Part shown: piece after piece, positions 1 to 8,484 of the stretch
Numbering within the stretch: the first letter of the stretch is position 1
How the letters are laid out: each line of letters starts with the position of its first letter
DNA from: JBGPLJ01 sp963826145
Lineage (GTDB): Bacteria > Pseudomonadota > Gammaproteobacteria > Steroidobacterales > Steroidobacteraceae
Assembly (NCBI GenBank): GCA_963826145.1
Contig: CAWGVW010000001.1
Coordinates: 248,001 to 312,000 of the forward strand
Direction: 5' to 3'
DNA length: 64,000 nucleotides
Translations under genes and position numbers: made by a program
Notes under the pieces: generated by a model
What the model saw: the letters and a program-made list of their open reading frames with translations, nothing else
Database searches by the model: none
Told to the model about the DNA's origin: nothing

Positions 1-274
1 CGATGTTGAAAACGAGATGTACGACGATCTGCACGTCGATGGGCGGCCAGCGCTTCTTGAGTCCGACGATCCCGAGGCTCGCAAGTGCGAAATAGGTCGC
101 GACGGTGACGAGAAAGAGGATCGGGTAGGGATACGCCGCGTCGAGCAGGCGCGTCGTGCCGCTTAGCCAGAATGCCGCTGCCGCGACCAGCGGTGAAATG
201 AGGCCGAACAAATTGAAAAGGCCCAGGACGCGCCAGCTGAGCGATGAATTGGTTGGCCTGCCGGAATGTTCCAT
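1..274 (-). CDS. pilS: PilS-like sensor histidine kinase, N-terminal membrane part (runs off the window)
   Basis: The reverse strand reads from an ATG at 272-274 to the window edge without a stop, giving 91 residues. The peptide has two clear hydrophobic helices (around WRVLGLFNLFGLISPLVAAA and PYPILFLVTVATYFALAS) and ends with a short basic stretch and VQIVVHLVFNI. This resembles the N-terminal membrane domain of PilS, the sensor of the PilS-PilR pair that controls type IV pilin transcription. The gene is divergent from sucC; pilS-sucC-sucD linkage is known in xanthomonads, which supports the call. The kinase domains lie outside the window, so another membrane sensor kinase is possible. Confidence 0.6.
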   Translation of the reverse strand, partial: MEHSGRPTNSSLSWRVLGLFNLFGLISPLVAAAAFWLSGTTRLLDAAYPYPILFLVTVATYFALASLGIVGLKKRWPPIDVQIVVHLVFNI

Positions 275-414
275 GAACGCTTCGGTCGCGATGCGCTGCG
301 AGTCGGTCCGATTTTCGGCCGGTCCGTGCCGGCGGCGCGCAACTCTAACATGCTTGCCGCGCCCGGAGGTTTTGCGCGCTCCCAGCCTTTCCTTCAGAAT
401 AACGAACGCCGCAC

Positions 415-1587
415 ATGAATCTGCACGAATACCAATCAAAAGAGCTTTTCGCCCGCTACGGCATTCCGGTTCCTCTGGGTCGGGTCGCAACGACAGCCGA
501 TGAGGCTGCCGCTGCCGCTCAAAGCCTTGGTGGCGCTGTCTGGGTCGTCAAAGCCCAGGTGCATGCCGGAGGCCGAGGCAAGGGTGGAGGCATCAAGCTC
601 GCGCGCGACATTGCAGCCGTGCGAGCCGCGGCCGGGGAAATGCTCGGCCGGCAACTCGTGACACATCAGACGGGACCGGAAGGTCTGCCGGTCGCGAAAG
701 TCTACGTCGAACAGGGTTCGGCGATCGCGCGCGAGATCTATCTCAGCCTCGTGCTCAATCGCGAGAAAAGCCGCATCGCCTTCATCGCATCCGCCGCAGG
801 CGGCATGGACATCGAGGAAGTCGCCCGGCATTCGCCGGAGAAGATTGTCACGGTGAATATCCATCCCGCGGCGGGATTGCAGCCGTACCAGTGCCGGCTG
901 CTGGCATTCGGGCTCGGCTTCGAGGGCGAGCAGATCGCGGAGTTCTCCTCGCTTGCCGAAAAGCTCTATCGCCTCTATCTCGAGCTCGATGCGAGCCTCA
1001 TCGAAGTGAATCCGCTGATCGTCACCAAGGACGGCAAACTGGTCGCGCTCGATGCGAAGATCAACGTCGACGCGAACGCGCTCTTCCGGCAGAAGGAGGC
1101 CGAGCGCCTGCGCGATCCGGGCCAGGAAGATCCTATGGAGCGCATCGCGAGCGAGCACGACCTCAACTACGTATCGCTCGACGGTGACATCGCCTGCATG
1201 GTGAACGGCGCGGGTCTTGCGATGGCGACCATGGATCTCATCAAGCTGCACGGCGGCGCCCCCGCGAACTTTCTCGACGTCGGCGGTGGTGCGACCGCGG
1301 ACCGCGTGACGGCGGCGTTCAAACTGATTCTCTCGAACCGCAACGTGCGGGCGATTCTCGTGAACATTTTCGGCGGCATCGTCCGCTGCGACCTCATCGC
1401 CGAGGGCATCATCACCGCAGTGAAGGAAGTGGGCGTAAGCCTCCCGGTTGTCGTGCGACTGGAAGGCACGAACGCGGGCGAGGCGCGCAAGCTCCTCGCA
1501 GACAGCGGACTTGCGATCACGGCGGCGGCAGATCTCACGGATGCGGCGAAAAAATCAGTCGCGGCCGCGCGCAAGTCCAGCCGATGA
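415..1587 (+). CDS. sucC: Succinyl-CoA ligase (ADP-forming) subunit beta
   Basis: 390 residues, the normal length. It starts MNLHEYQSKELFARYGIPVP, the family N-terminus, and carries the ATP-grasp domain in the first ~240 residues (VKAQVHAGGRGKGGG is the nucleotide loop; LIEVNPL supplies metal-binding residues). The C-terminal ligase domain contains the FLDVGGGAT and NIFGGIVRCD motifs. With SucD it converts succinyl-CoA and ADP/GDP to succinate and ATP/GTP in the TCA cycle, in the cytoplasm. The stop overlaps the sucD start by 4 bases, so the two subunits are translationally coupled. The ATG at 415 matches the conserved N-terminus. Confidence 0.97.
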   Translation: MNLHEYQSKELFARYGIPVPLGRVATTADEAAAAAQSLGGAVWVVKAQVHAGGRGKGGGIKLARDIAAVRAAAGEMLGRQLVTHQTGPEGLPVAKVYVEQGSAIAREIYLSLVLNREKSRIAFIASAAGGMDIEEVARHSPEKIVTVNIHPAAGLQPYQCRLLAFGLGFEGEQIAEFSSLAEKLYRLYLELDASLIEVNPLIVTKDGKLVALDAKINVDANALFRQKEAERLRDPGQEDPMERIASEHDLNYVSLDGDIACMVNGAGLAMATMDLIKLHGGAPANFLDVGGGATADRVTAAFKLILSNRNVRAILVNIFGGIVRCDLIAEGIITAVKEVGVSLPVVVRLEGTNAGEARKLLADSGLAITAAADLTDAAKKSVAAARKSSR

Positions 1588-2507
1588 GCATCCTCGTCGA
1601 CAAGAAGACGAAAGTGATCTGCCAGGGCTTTACGGGCAAGCAGGGCACGTTTCATTCCGAGCAATGCCTGAAATACGGGACGAGGCTCGTTGGCGGCGTC
1701 ACGCCGGGCCGCGGCGGCCAGAAGCATCTCGGCCTGCCGGTGTTCGACACGGCGAGCGCCGCGGTGCGGGCGACCGGCGCCGAAGTGAGCATGATCTATG
1801 TGCCGGCACCGTTCGCGGCGGACGCCATTCTCGAGGCGGCCGATGCCGGCATCCGCCTCATCGTCTGCATCACCGAGGGCATCCCGGTCAACGACATGGT
1901 GAAGGTGAAAGCGGCGCTCGCAACGAGCGGGAGCCGGCTCATCGGCCCGAATTGCCCGGGTATCATCACGCCGGGCGGCTGCAAGATCGGCATCATGCCG
2001 GGCTTCATCCACCGGCCGGGACGCGTCGGCATTGTTTCGCGCTCGGGCACCCTCACCTACGAGGCCGTGTTCCAGACAACGCTCATCGGACTCGGCCAAA
2101 GCACCTGCGTCGGCATCGGCGGCGATCCGGTGCGTGGCATGAATTTCATCGATGTGATCGCGCTCTTCGAGGACGACCCGCGCACAGACGGCATCATCAT
2201 GGTCGGCGAGATCGGTGGGAGCGATGAAGAGGCTGCGGCCGAGTTCATCCGAAAAAACGTGTCGAAGCCCGTGGTTGCTTACATCGCGGGTGTCACAGCG
2301 CCGCCCGGCAAGCGCATGGGCCACGCGGGCGCCATTGTCGCGGGTGGCAAAGGCACCGCGGCCGACAAGTTCAAGGCCCTGGAAGCCGCGAAGGTGCGCA
2401 CGGTGCATTCACCCGCGGACCTTGGTTCCGCTATCGCGCAGGCACTGGCGCCGCGCAGGCGGAGCAAGCCTCGAGCGGCGACCAAGTCCGCCCGCCGCAA
2501 GAAATGA
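1584..2507 (+). CDS. sucD: Succinyl-CoA ligase subunit alpha, with a basic C-terminal tail
   Basis: 307 residues. It binds CoA through an N-terminal Rossmann-like domain (QGFTGKQGTFHSEQ) and contains the phosphohistidine loop GHAGAIVAGGKGTA, whose His is phosphorylated during catalysis. GPNCPGIITPG is also family-typical. It partners SucC, with a 4-base ATGA overlap. The enzyme core ends near residue 288; the last ~19 residues (APRRRSKPRAATKSARRKK) are a Lys/Arg-rich tail absent from E. coli SucD (289 aa). The tail may be disordered; its role is unknown. Confidence 0.97.
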   Translation: MSILVDKKTKVICQGFTGKQGTFHSEQCLKYGTRLVGGVTPGRGGQKHLGLPVFDTASAAVRATGAEVSMIYVPAPFAADAILEAADAGIRLIVCITEGIPVNDMVKVKAALATSGSRLIGPNCPGIITPGGCKIGIMPGFIHRPGRVGIVSRSGTLTYEAVFQTTLIGLGQSTCVGIGGDPVRGMNFIDVIALFEDDPRTDGIIMVGEIGGSDEEAAAEFIRKNVSKPVVAYIAGVTAPPGKRMGHAGAIVAGGKGTAADKFKALEAAKVRTVHSPADLGSAIAQALAPRRRSKPRAATKSARRKK

Positions 2508-2517
2508 TTTCTTAGGG

Positions 2518-2536
2518 GACCCCGTTCACCGGGGTC
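2518..2536 (+). terminator. GC-rich stem-loop after sucD
   Basis: GACCCCG (2518-2524) pairs perfectly with CGGGGTC (2530-2536) around a 5-nt loop. There is no T-tract, so it is not a canonical intrinsic terminator. It sits in the 38-bp gap between sucD and nadE, where it could attenuate read-through, stabilise the sucCD mRNA 3' end, or mask the nadE ribosome site nine bases downstream. Confidence 0.4.
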
Positions 2537-2545
2537 GCGGCAATC

Positions 2546-4168
2546 GTGTCAAAACCGCTGCGCATTGCACTCGCCCAACTCGACTTCTTCGTCGGTGACG
2601 TTGAGGGCAATGCGGAGCGCGTCCTGGCCGCGGCGGCCGACGCGCGCGACCGTCTGAAGGCGGATCTCGTCGTGTTCCCCGAGCTGACGCTCTCGGGCTA
2701 TCCGCCGGAAGACCTGCTGTTTCACGCGAGCATGCGGCGCAAGATCACCGAGGCCCTTGGCCGCGTGGTCCGCGAACTCGCGGGTATCGCTGCGATCGTC
2801 GGCTTTCCGGAATACGACGGACGCGCAATCTACAATTCGGCGGCGTTCATCGACGGCGGGCGCATAGCGGCGAAGCACCGCAAGGAATGCCTGCCGAACT
2901 ACAAGGTGTTCGACGAGAAGCGCTATTTCACCGCATCGCCAGTCGCAACCGTCGTGGAATTCCGGGGCATGCGCCTCGGGCTCCTGATCTGCGAGGACAT
3001 CTGGGAGCCCGAGCCGGCGCGCAGGGCAAAGGCGGCCGGCGCGGAGCTCCTCGTTGTCATCAACGGCTCGCCCTACGAGGTCAACTACCAGGCACGGCGC
3101 GAGCAGGTGGCGCTCGATCGTGTGCGTGACGTCGCGCTGCCGATGCTCTATGTCAACGTGCTGGGGGCGCAGGACGAACTCGTATTCGACGGCGGCGCGT
3201 TTGCGATGAGTTCATTTGGCGATGTCGTCAGGCGCGCACGCGCGTTCCAGCCGGGCCTCGAGCTCATGGAAGTCATTCGTGCTGCCGGTCGCGTCGAGCC
3301 CGTTGCGGGTGAAATCGTACCGTGGCTCGCGCAAGAGCCGAGCGTGTATGGCGCGCTCGTGCTTGGCGTGCGCGACTACGTCGAGAAGCATCACTTCCCG
3401 GGCGTCGTGATCGGACTCTCCGGCGGCGTTGACTCCGCGTTGACGCTTGCGATCGCCGTCGATGCACTCGGCGCCGACCGTGTGCAGGCGGTCATGATGC
3501 CGTCGCGTTACACATCGGCCATAAGCCTCGAGGACGCCGAGGGTCAAGCGCGCAGGCTCGGTGTGAAATACAGTGTGATCTCGATCGAGGGTATGTTCGA
3601 AGCGACGCTCGCTGCGCTCCGCCAGGAATTCGAGGGCCGCAAGCCCGACACAACCGAGGAGAATATCCAGGCCCGGTGCCGCGGCGTGCTGCTGATGGCG
3701 ATCTCGAACAAGACCGGGCGGATGTTGCTCACAACCGGCAACAAGAGCGAGATGGCGGTCGGCTACGCGACACTCTACGGCGATATGAATGGTGGTTTCG
3801 CGCCTATCAAGGATTGCAACAAGCTCCTCGTTTACCGCCTCGCGCGCTATCGCAACGCTCGCGGCGCCGTGATTCCCGACCGCGTCCTGACTCGGCCGCC
3901 GTCGGCGGAGCTGCGCCCAGATCAGAAGGACAGCGACTCACTGCCGCCATACGAGATTCTTGACCCGATCCTCGAGGCATTCATCGAGGAGGATCTGTCG
4001 GTCGATGGCATCGCGGCGCGCGGCTTCGATCGATCGACAGTCGGCCGCGTCCTCGAAATGGTCAAGCGCAATGAGTACAAGCGCCGGCAGGCGCCACCCG
4101 GTGTGCGCGTGAGTCGGCGGGCCTTCGGTCGCGACTGGCGTTACCCCATCACGAGCGGCTACAAATGA
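2546..4168 (+). CDS. nadE: Glutamine-dependent NAD(+) synthetase
   Basis: 540 residues with the two-domain layout of glutamine-hydrolysing NadE. The N-terminal nitrilase-type amidase domain (1-~260) shows the Glu-Lys-Cys triad at about E46 (FPELTLSGYP), K113 (KHRKECLPNYK) and C149 (LLICEDIW). The C-terminal synthetase carries the PP-loop SGGVDS at 292-297. It amidates deamido-NAD to NAD using ammonia released from glutamine. The start is GTG at 2546, placed by the conserved N-terminus SKPLRIALAQLDFFVGD. It is transcribed in the same direction as sucCD after a short hairpin. Confidence 0.96.
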   Translation: MSKPLRIALAQLDFFVGDVEGNAERVLAAAADARDRLKADLVVFPELTLSGYPPEDLLFHASMRRKITEALGRVVRELAGIAAIVGFPEYDGRAIYNSAAFIDGGRIAAKHRKECLPNYKVFDEKRYFTASPVATVVEFRGMRLGLLICEDIWEPEPARRAKAAGAELLVVINGSPYEVNYQARREQVALDRVRDVALPMLYVNVLGAQDELVFDGGAFAMSSFGDVVRRARAFQPGLELMEVIRAAGRVEPVAGEIVPWLAQEPSVYGALVLGVRDYVEKHHFPGVVIGLSGGVDSALTLAIAVDALGADRVQAVMMPSRYTSAISLEDAEGQARRLGVKYSVISIEGMFEATLAALRQEFEGRKPDTTEENIQARCRGVLLMAISNKTGRMLLTTGNKSEMAVGYATLYGDMNGGFAPIKDCNKLLVYRLARYRNARGAVIPDRVLTRPPSAELRPDQKDSDSLPPYEILDPILEAFIEEDLSVDGIAARGFDRSTVGRVLEMVKRNEYKRRQAPPGVRVSRRAFGRDWRYPITSGYK

Positions 4169-4181
4169 AACCGGTTTCCTT

Positions 4182-4886
4182 CTAGGCGGTAGGCCCCGGC
4201 TCGTCGACGGAGCCCGGTGCGGTGTCGTACACGCGCCTGAATTCCAGGTTCGGCAATTCGCCGTGGCCGTTGATTTTCACGACGATGATGAGCTGACTAC
4301 GATCGGCGGTCAGGCTGTAGCGCTCGATGATTTCCGGGCGGTTGCGTCCGCCCGTATCAATGACGAATTCGTGCCCGTCCCAACCGGTTTGCTGATCGGC
4401 AACGCCCCCCGGCACCGACACGACGCTCCTGCCGCCGGGACTGAATTTTCGCACGCGCGTGCCATTGTCGATGGCAATCTCCGTCGCGCTCTGCCGGATC
4501 CTGAGGATGCCGCGGCCGGCCCCGAATTCTCGCTCGACGTCCGACACCATGCCGCTGTCCTGGTGCCGCTCGGCTGAACGGCCGCCGTGCTCCGCCGCTT
4601 CGGATGTCCGGCGATGCGTGCCGGGCTCTGCGGGCGCGCCGGCCTCGGATTCATCACTGTTCTGCACATCGGGTGGTGGCGCGCGTCTCTGCCGCTCGCG
4701 CAACTGTTCGAAGAGTTTCGCCGGGTCGTCGCTCGCGGCGCGATTCAACTTCCAGGTGCCGCTGAGATCGACTTCTGGTGGTGACGAGCTGGTGAGCTTC
4801 CCGACCGACGTGCACGCCGTGAGCGCGAGGATGGCCGCGAGCAATGTCATGCCCGCGCTCAGCCGCTCGACAGGATTTCGATGCAT
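4182..4886 (-). CDS. Putative lipoprotein of unknown function
   Basis: With the start chosen at 4886 (MHRNPVERLSAGMTLLA), the protein has a signal peptide ending in the lipobox LTAC. A mature sequence with VDLSGTWKLNRAASDDPAKLF follows, the kind of short motif seen in many small lipocalin-like or anchored beta proteins. The middle is polar, Arg/Glu-rich and probably disordered (residues ~65-115), and the C-terminal half is beta-like. An upstream in-frame ATG at 4928 would add 14 residues overlapping bamD and would bury the signal peptide. The gene lies 23 bp after bamD on the same strand and converges on nadE with a 13-bp gap. No function can be assigned. Confidence 0.7.
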   Translation of the reverse strand: MHRNPVERLSAGMTLLAAILALTACTSVGKLTSSSPPEVDLSGTWKLNRAASDDPAKLFEQLRERQRRAPPPDVQNSDESEAGAPAEPGTHRRTSEAAEHGGRSAERHQDSGMVSDVEREFGAGRGILRIRQSATEIAIDNGTRVRKFSPGGRSVVSVPGGVADQQTGWDGHEFVIDTGGRNRPEIIERYSLTADRSQLIIVVKINGHGELPNLEFRRVYDTAPGSVDEPGPTA

Positions 4887-4909
4887 CGGCAATCGCGTGG
4901 ATCTGAAGG

Positions 4910-5704
4910 TCAGCCCCAGAAATGCCACCAGCTCTTCTTTTCCTTGGGTGCGCCAGATTCGCCTTCCGGGTAGTTTGCCTGATAGACGGCCTGCGTCTTC
5001 TCGGCAAGATCCGGAAGATCCATCTTGCGATAGGCGTCGATCATCATCTTGAGCGCCTCCGGCACGGCGGGCGAGCCATCGTAGTGCTCGATTGTGTACT
5101 GCGCGCGATTGAGCGCCGCGACATAGGCCTTGCGCTTCATGTAATAGCGGGCGACTTCGATTTCATAGTTCGCGAGCCGGTTGCGCAGAAACACCATGCG
5201 GCGCTCGGCGTCATGCGCATAGATGCTGTGTGGGTATTGCTGCAGCAGGGTCTGGAACGCGGAAAAGGACTTCAGACCTTCGGCCGGCGGGCGTTTGGTC
5301 AGATCGACGCGAAAGAAGCGCTCCATGAAATTGGGCACCGCTTCGAAGTAGACGAGCCCCTTGATGTAATAAGCGTAGTCGCAACGCGGATGCGTCGGAT
5401 TTTCCCGGATGAATTGGTCGGCTGCGTCGACGGCGGACTCCTGTTCGTTGCTCCGGTAGTACGCGTACATGAGATCGAGCCGCGCCTGTCTGGCGGATTC
5501 ACTGAAGGGATAGCGTGCTTCGAGCGCTTCGTACAGCTTGATGGCGAGCTCGTAGTTCGAGTCCTTGAGTTCTTTGTGCGCCCGCGCGTAGATCTGCTCG
5601 GGGTTGGACAGCTGCGCTTCGTCTTTCGACATGCCGCGATGGCAGCCGGCCATGGCGGCAAGCGCGGCGCAAAGCGCCGTGGTGGCGAGCCACCGGGCGG
5701 GCAT
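4910..5704 (-). CDS. bamD: Outer membrane protein assembly factor BamD
   Basis: 264 residues starting MPARWLATTALCAALAAMAG, a lipoprotein signal with AMAGC lipobox. The mature part consists of TPR-like helical repeats (NPEQIYARAHKELKDSNYEL, FSAFQTLLQQYPHSIYAHDA) as in BamD/ComL. BamD is the essential lipoprotein partner of BamA in the periplasmic face of the BAM complex. The open frame continues far upstream on the antisense of rluD; the lipobox and the divergent rluD promoter region fix the start at 5704. Divergence from rluD is the E. coli arrangement. Confidence 0.95.
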   Translation of the reverse strand: MPARWLATTALCAALAAMAGCHRGMSKDEAQLSNPEQIYARAHKELKDSNYELAIKLYEALEARYPFSESARQARLDLMYAYYRSNEQESAVDAADQFIRENPTHPRCDYAYYIKGLVYFEAVPNFMERFFRVDLTKRPPAEGLKSFSAFQTLLQQYPHSIYAHDAERRMVFLRNRLANYEIEVARYYMKRKAYVAALNRAQYTIEHYDGSPAVPEALKMMIDAYRKMDLPDLAEKTQAVYQANYPEGESGAPKEKKSWWHFWG

Positions 5705-5813
5705 TCGGGTGATCACAGGTCTTGTTATCCTGGGTTTATAGTGTCGTGAATTATAGCCCAAAGGGTCCGCCAGCCTTTGACAGGCCGCGGGACCCGAGTT
5801 CCACCGAAGCCGC

Positions 5814-6776
5814 ATGACCGAGAAGAACGACACTACCGTGGTCGAGGTGCCGGCCGCCCTCGCGGGATCGCGGCTCGATGCCGGGCTTGCCAAGCTCTTG
5901 CCGCAGCATTCGCGGACACGGATCCGCAGCTGGATCGACCAGGGCTTCGCCCGAGTCGATGGCCGTATCTGCCGCCCGCGGGATCGCCTCTTTGGTGGCG
6001 AGCGCATTTCGGTCGCTATTCCGCTTGTTGCAGCTGCCGCAACCGAAGCCCAGCCAATGAAGCTCGCCATCGTGCACACGGACGACGCGCTGTTCGTGGT
6101 CAACAAGCCGGCGGGTCTTGTTGTGCACCCGGGCGCCGGTAATCCGGACCGCACGCTGCTCAATGCATTGCTTGCGGTCGACCCCGGGCTTGGGGAGGTG
6201 CCGCGTGCGGGCATCGTGCATCGCCTCGATAAGGACACGAGCGGCCTGCTGGTCATCGCCCGAACGATCGAAGCACATACCGCGCTCGTGCGCTTGCTCG
6301 CCGCGCGCGCGGTCCAGCGTGAATACGTCGCGATCTGCGTCGGCGTCGTACGCAGCGGCGGCAGCGTTGACGCACCGATCGCGCGTCATCGCGGCGATCG
6401 CACACGCATGGCCGTGCGCAGCGATGGGCGCGACGCGCGCACGCACTATCGGGTCATCGAACGCTTTCGCGGCCACTCGCTCCTGCGTGTGGCGCTCGAA
6501 ACGGGCCGCACTCACCAGATCCGAGTCCACCTCGCGCACATCAAGGCGCCGATTGTCGGCGATCCCGTTTATGGCGGCCGGCTGCGCGTCCCGCGCGCTG
6601 CGACGCCGGCGCTTGTAAAATCGCTCGGCGCATTCAAGCGTCAGGCATTGCATGCCGAGCGGTTGGCACTCGAACATCCAATCACAGGCGAGTCGCTCGT
6701 CTGGACGGCGCCAATGCCCGCGGACATGACGGCCCTCGTGAAAGCATTGCGCGTCGACGCGCTGGAGGCGCAGTGA
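5814..6776 (+). CDS. rluD: 23S rRNA pseudouridine(1911/1915/1917) synthase
   Basis: 320 residues: an N-terminal S4 RNA-binding domain (SRLDAGLAKLLPQHSRTRIR) and a RsuA/RluD catalytic domain with the signature HRLDKDTSGLLV, whose Asp139 is the catalytic nucleophile. It modifies helix 69 of 23S rRNA during late 50S assembly. ATG at 5814 follows the 109-bp divergent intergenic space with bamD, and the stop overlaps the pgeF start (ATGA type overlap using GTG/TGA). Length and context match E. coli RluD. Confidence 0.95.
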   Translation: MTEKNDTTVVEVPAALAGSRLDAGLAKLLPQHSRTRIRSWIDQGFARVDGRICRPRDRLFGGERISVAIPLVAAAATEAQPMKLAIVHTDDALFVVNKPAGLVVHPGAGNPDRTLLNALLAVDPGLGEVPRAGIVHRLDKDTSGLLVIARTIEAHTALVRLLAARAVQREYVAICVGVVRSGGSVDAPIARHRGDRTRMAVRSDGRDARTHYRVIERFRGHSLLRVALETGRTHQIRVHLAHIKAPIVGDPVYGGRLRVPRAATPALVKSLGAFKRQALHAERLALEHPITGESLVWTAPMPADMTALVKALRVDALEAQ

Positions 6777-7516
6777 CCGCCGCTGTTGAGATGATTCTGT
6801 ACCCGGACTGGCCTGTGCACGCCCGCGTACGGGCGGCCCAGTCGCTTCGCCTCGGCGGTGTCAGCCAGGGGCCCTTCGAGGCGCTCAATCTCGGCGCACA
6901 TGTTGGCGACGCCCCGGAGGCCGTCGCGGAGAATCGTTCACGTCTGCGGCGGGTGCTCGATCTTCCGGCCGAGCCCCTCTGGCTTGAGCAGGTTCACGGC
7001 ATTGAAGTGATCGACGCGGACAGCGACGTCTCGCGGCGCGCTGATGCGGTCGTCACTGCGCAATCGGCGACCGTTTGCGTCATCCAGACGGCCGATTGCC
7101 TGCCCGTGCTTTTTGCCGACTCCAAGGCTTCGCGCGTAGCAGCGGCGCACGCGGGATGGCGCGGCCTCGCGGCCGGTGTTCTCGAAGCGACTGTGCAAGC
7201 CATGGATCGCCCGGCCGAATCGCTGATCGCCTGGTTTGGCCCTGCGATCGGAGTGGAAGCCTTCGAAGTGGGCTCGGAAGTGCGGGATGCGTTTGTCGCG
7301 CACGATGATGCTGCGGCAGCTGCCTTTGCACCGAACGCCCGCGGGCGCTGGCAGGCTGATATCTACCTGCTGGCGCGCCAGCGGCTGGCGGCAATCGGCG
7401 TCGACCGGATTTACGGCGGCGGCTGGTGTACGTATCTCGACTCCAAGCGATTCTTCTCGCATCGGCGGGACGGGCGCAGCGGGCGCATGGCGACTCTCGT
7501 GTGGCTCGATCGCTGA
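6773..7516 (+). CDS. pgeF: Peptidoglycan editing factor / multicopper-type laccase-domain protein (YfiH family)
   Basis: 247 residues of the YfiH (Cu-oxidase_4) family. Visible family motifs are the FEALNLGAHVGD and LEQVHGIEVI stretches, QTADCLPVLFAD with the conserved Cys, and the metal/active-site segment AAHAGWRGLAAGV. In E. coli PgeF removes L-Ser wrongly incorporated into peptidoglycan precursors. It is translationally coupled to rluD (GTG start within its last codons) and precedes clpB in a conserved order, here interrupted by a ZIP transporter gene. Confidence 0.9.
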   Translation: MTAAVEMILYPDWPVHARVRAAQSLRLGGVSQGPFEALNLGAHVGDAPEAVAENRSRLRRVLDLPAEPLWLEQVHGIEVIDADSDVSRRADAVVTAQSATVCVIQTADCLPVLFADSKASRVAAAHAGWRGLAAGVLEATVQAMDRPAESLIAWFGPAIGVEAFEVGSEVRDAFVAHDDAAAAAFAPNARGRWQADIYLLARQRLAAIGVDRIYGGGWCTYLDSKRFFSHRRDGRSGRMATLVWLDR

Positions 7517-7578
7517 AGGGCGCATGCTAGGATCGGCGCCCAAGAGCTACTAATAAGAATCAAGCGGCAGTCTTAAGG

Positions 7579-8376
7579 ATGTCGACCCTCGCCTGGATCA
7601 TCATTGCGGCTGCCGCGGGCGGCGTGCTGAGCGTGCTCTTCGCCGCACTCTTTCTCTTGTCACCGGAACGCGCGCGAACGGCCGCGCTGCCGCACTTCGT
7701 CAGCTTCGCCACCGGCGCCTTGCTTGGCGCAGCGCTGCTTTCGCTCCTGCCGCAGGCGATTCACATGGCGGGCACAGAGCACGCGAACCGGGTCGGACTC
7801 GCTCTCGCGATCGGGATCCTGCTTTTCTTCATACTCGAGAAGTGGGTCCTGTGGCGGCACTCGCACGACGAGGACGGTGCGCACGGGCACACGCATGAGC
7901 ATATACACACGCACGCACACGGGCCGGCCAGGAACGATCGCGTCGCGGCAAGCCTGATCCTGATCGGCGACGGCATACACAACGCGCTGGATGGCGTGGC
8001 GATCGCGGCGGCATTCATGAGCGGCACGGAAGTCGGCGTTGCCACGAGCGTTGCGGTCATCGCGCACGAGATTCCGCACGAGGTGGGCGCCTTCGCGGTT
8101 CTTCTGCACGGTGGGATGTCGCGCTCACGCGCGCTCGCGTTCAACCTGCTGTCCGGCCTCACGTCCGTCCTCGGTGGTGTCGCCGCATATTTCGCGCTGA
8201 GCCACGCGCTATCGGCGCTGCCGTACGCAATCGCACTGGCTGCCGCCTCATTGCTCTACGTCGCCGTTGCCGATCTCATCCCGGGCCTGCACCGGCAGGT
8301 CAATGTCGCAGCCGGCGTGAGGCAGGTGCTTCTGATAGGTATTGGAGTCGCACTCATCTTCTATCTTGCTGATTGA
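7579..8376 (+). CDS. ZIP-family divalent metal transporter
   Basis: 265 residues with about eight predicted membrane helices. A long cytoplasmic-type histidine-rich loop between helices 3 and 4 reads HSHDEDGAHGHTHEHIHTHA (residues ~95-115). The two ZIP metal-binding helices show HNALDGVAIAAAF and HEIPHEVGAFAVLL. ZIP proteins import Zn(II), Fe(II) or Mn(II) into the cytoplasm; the metal cannot be deduced here. The gene sits between pgeF and clpB, an insertion relative to E. coli. No regulator site is evident upstream. Confidence 0.92.
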   Translation: MSTLAWIIIAAAAGGVLSVLFAALFLLSPERARTAALPHFVSFATGALLGAALLSLLPQAIHMAGTEHANRVGLALAIGILLFFILEKWVLWRHSHDEDGAHGHTHEHIHTHAHGPARNDRVAASLILIGDGIHNALDGVAIAAAFMSGTEVGVATSVAVIAHEIPHEVGAFAVLLHGGMSRSRALAFNLLSGLTSVLGGVAAYFALSHALSALPYAIALAAASLLYVAVADLIPGLHRQVNVAAGVRQVLLIGIGVALIFYLAD

Positions 8377-8428
8377 CGGGAACAGCGACTGGCCGGCAGA
8401 TCGGGCGCCGAAAAGCATCGCCAAGCCA

Positions 8429-8455
8429 TTGAATCGGCTCGATGCGGCCCTAGAT
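8429..8455 (+). promoter_or_regulatory. Possible heat-shock (sigma-32) promoter of clpB
   Basis: TTGAAT at 8429-8434 and CCCTAGAT at 8448-8455 are separated by 13 bases. This resembles the sigma-32 pattern CTTGAAA-N13-15-CCCATnT with mismatches in both boxes. It lies 30 bp upstream of the clpB start, and clpB is a classical RpoH target. The assignment rests on pattern similarity only. Confidence 0.4.
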
Positions 8456-8484
8456 CCCGGCGCGAACCCCGAGGAGAGTGGCCC

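Noticed and set aside
1167..2408. 413-codon reverse frame across sucC/sucD
   Set aside because: Arg/His/Asp-rich composition typical of antisense shadow; sucCD are certain.
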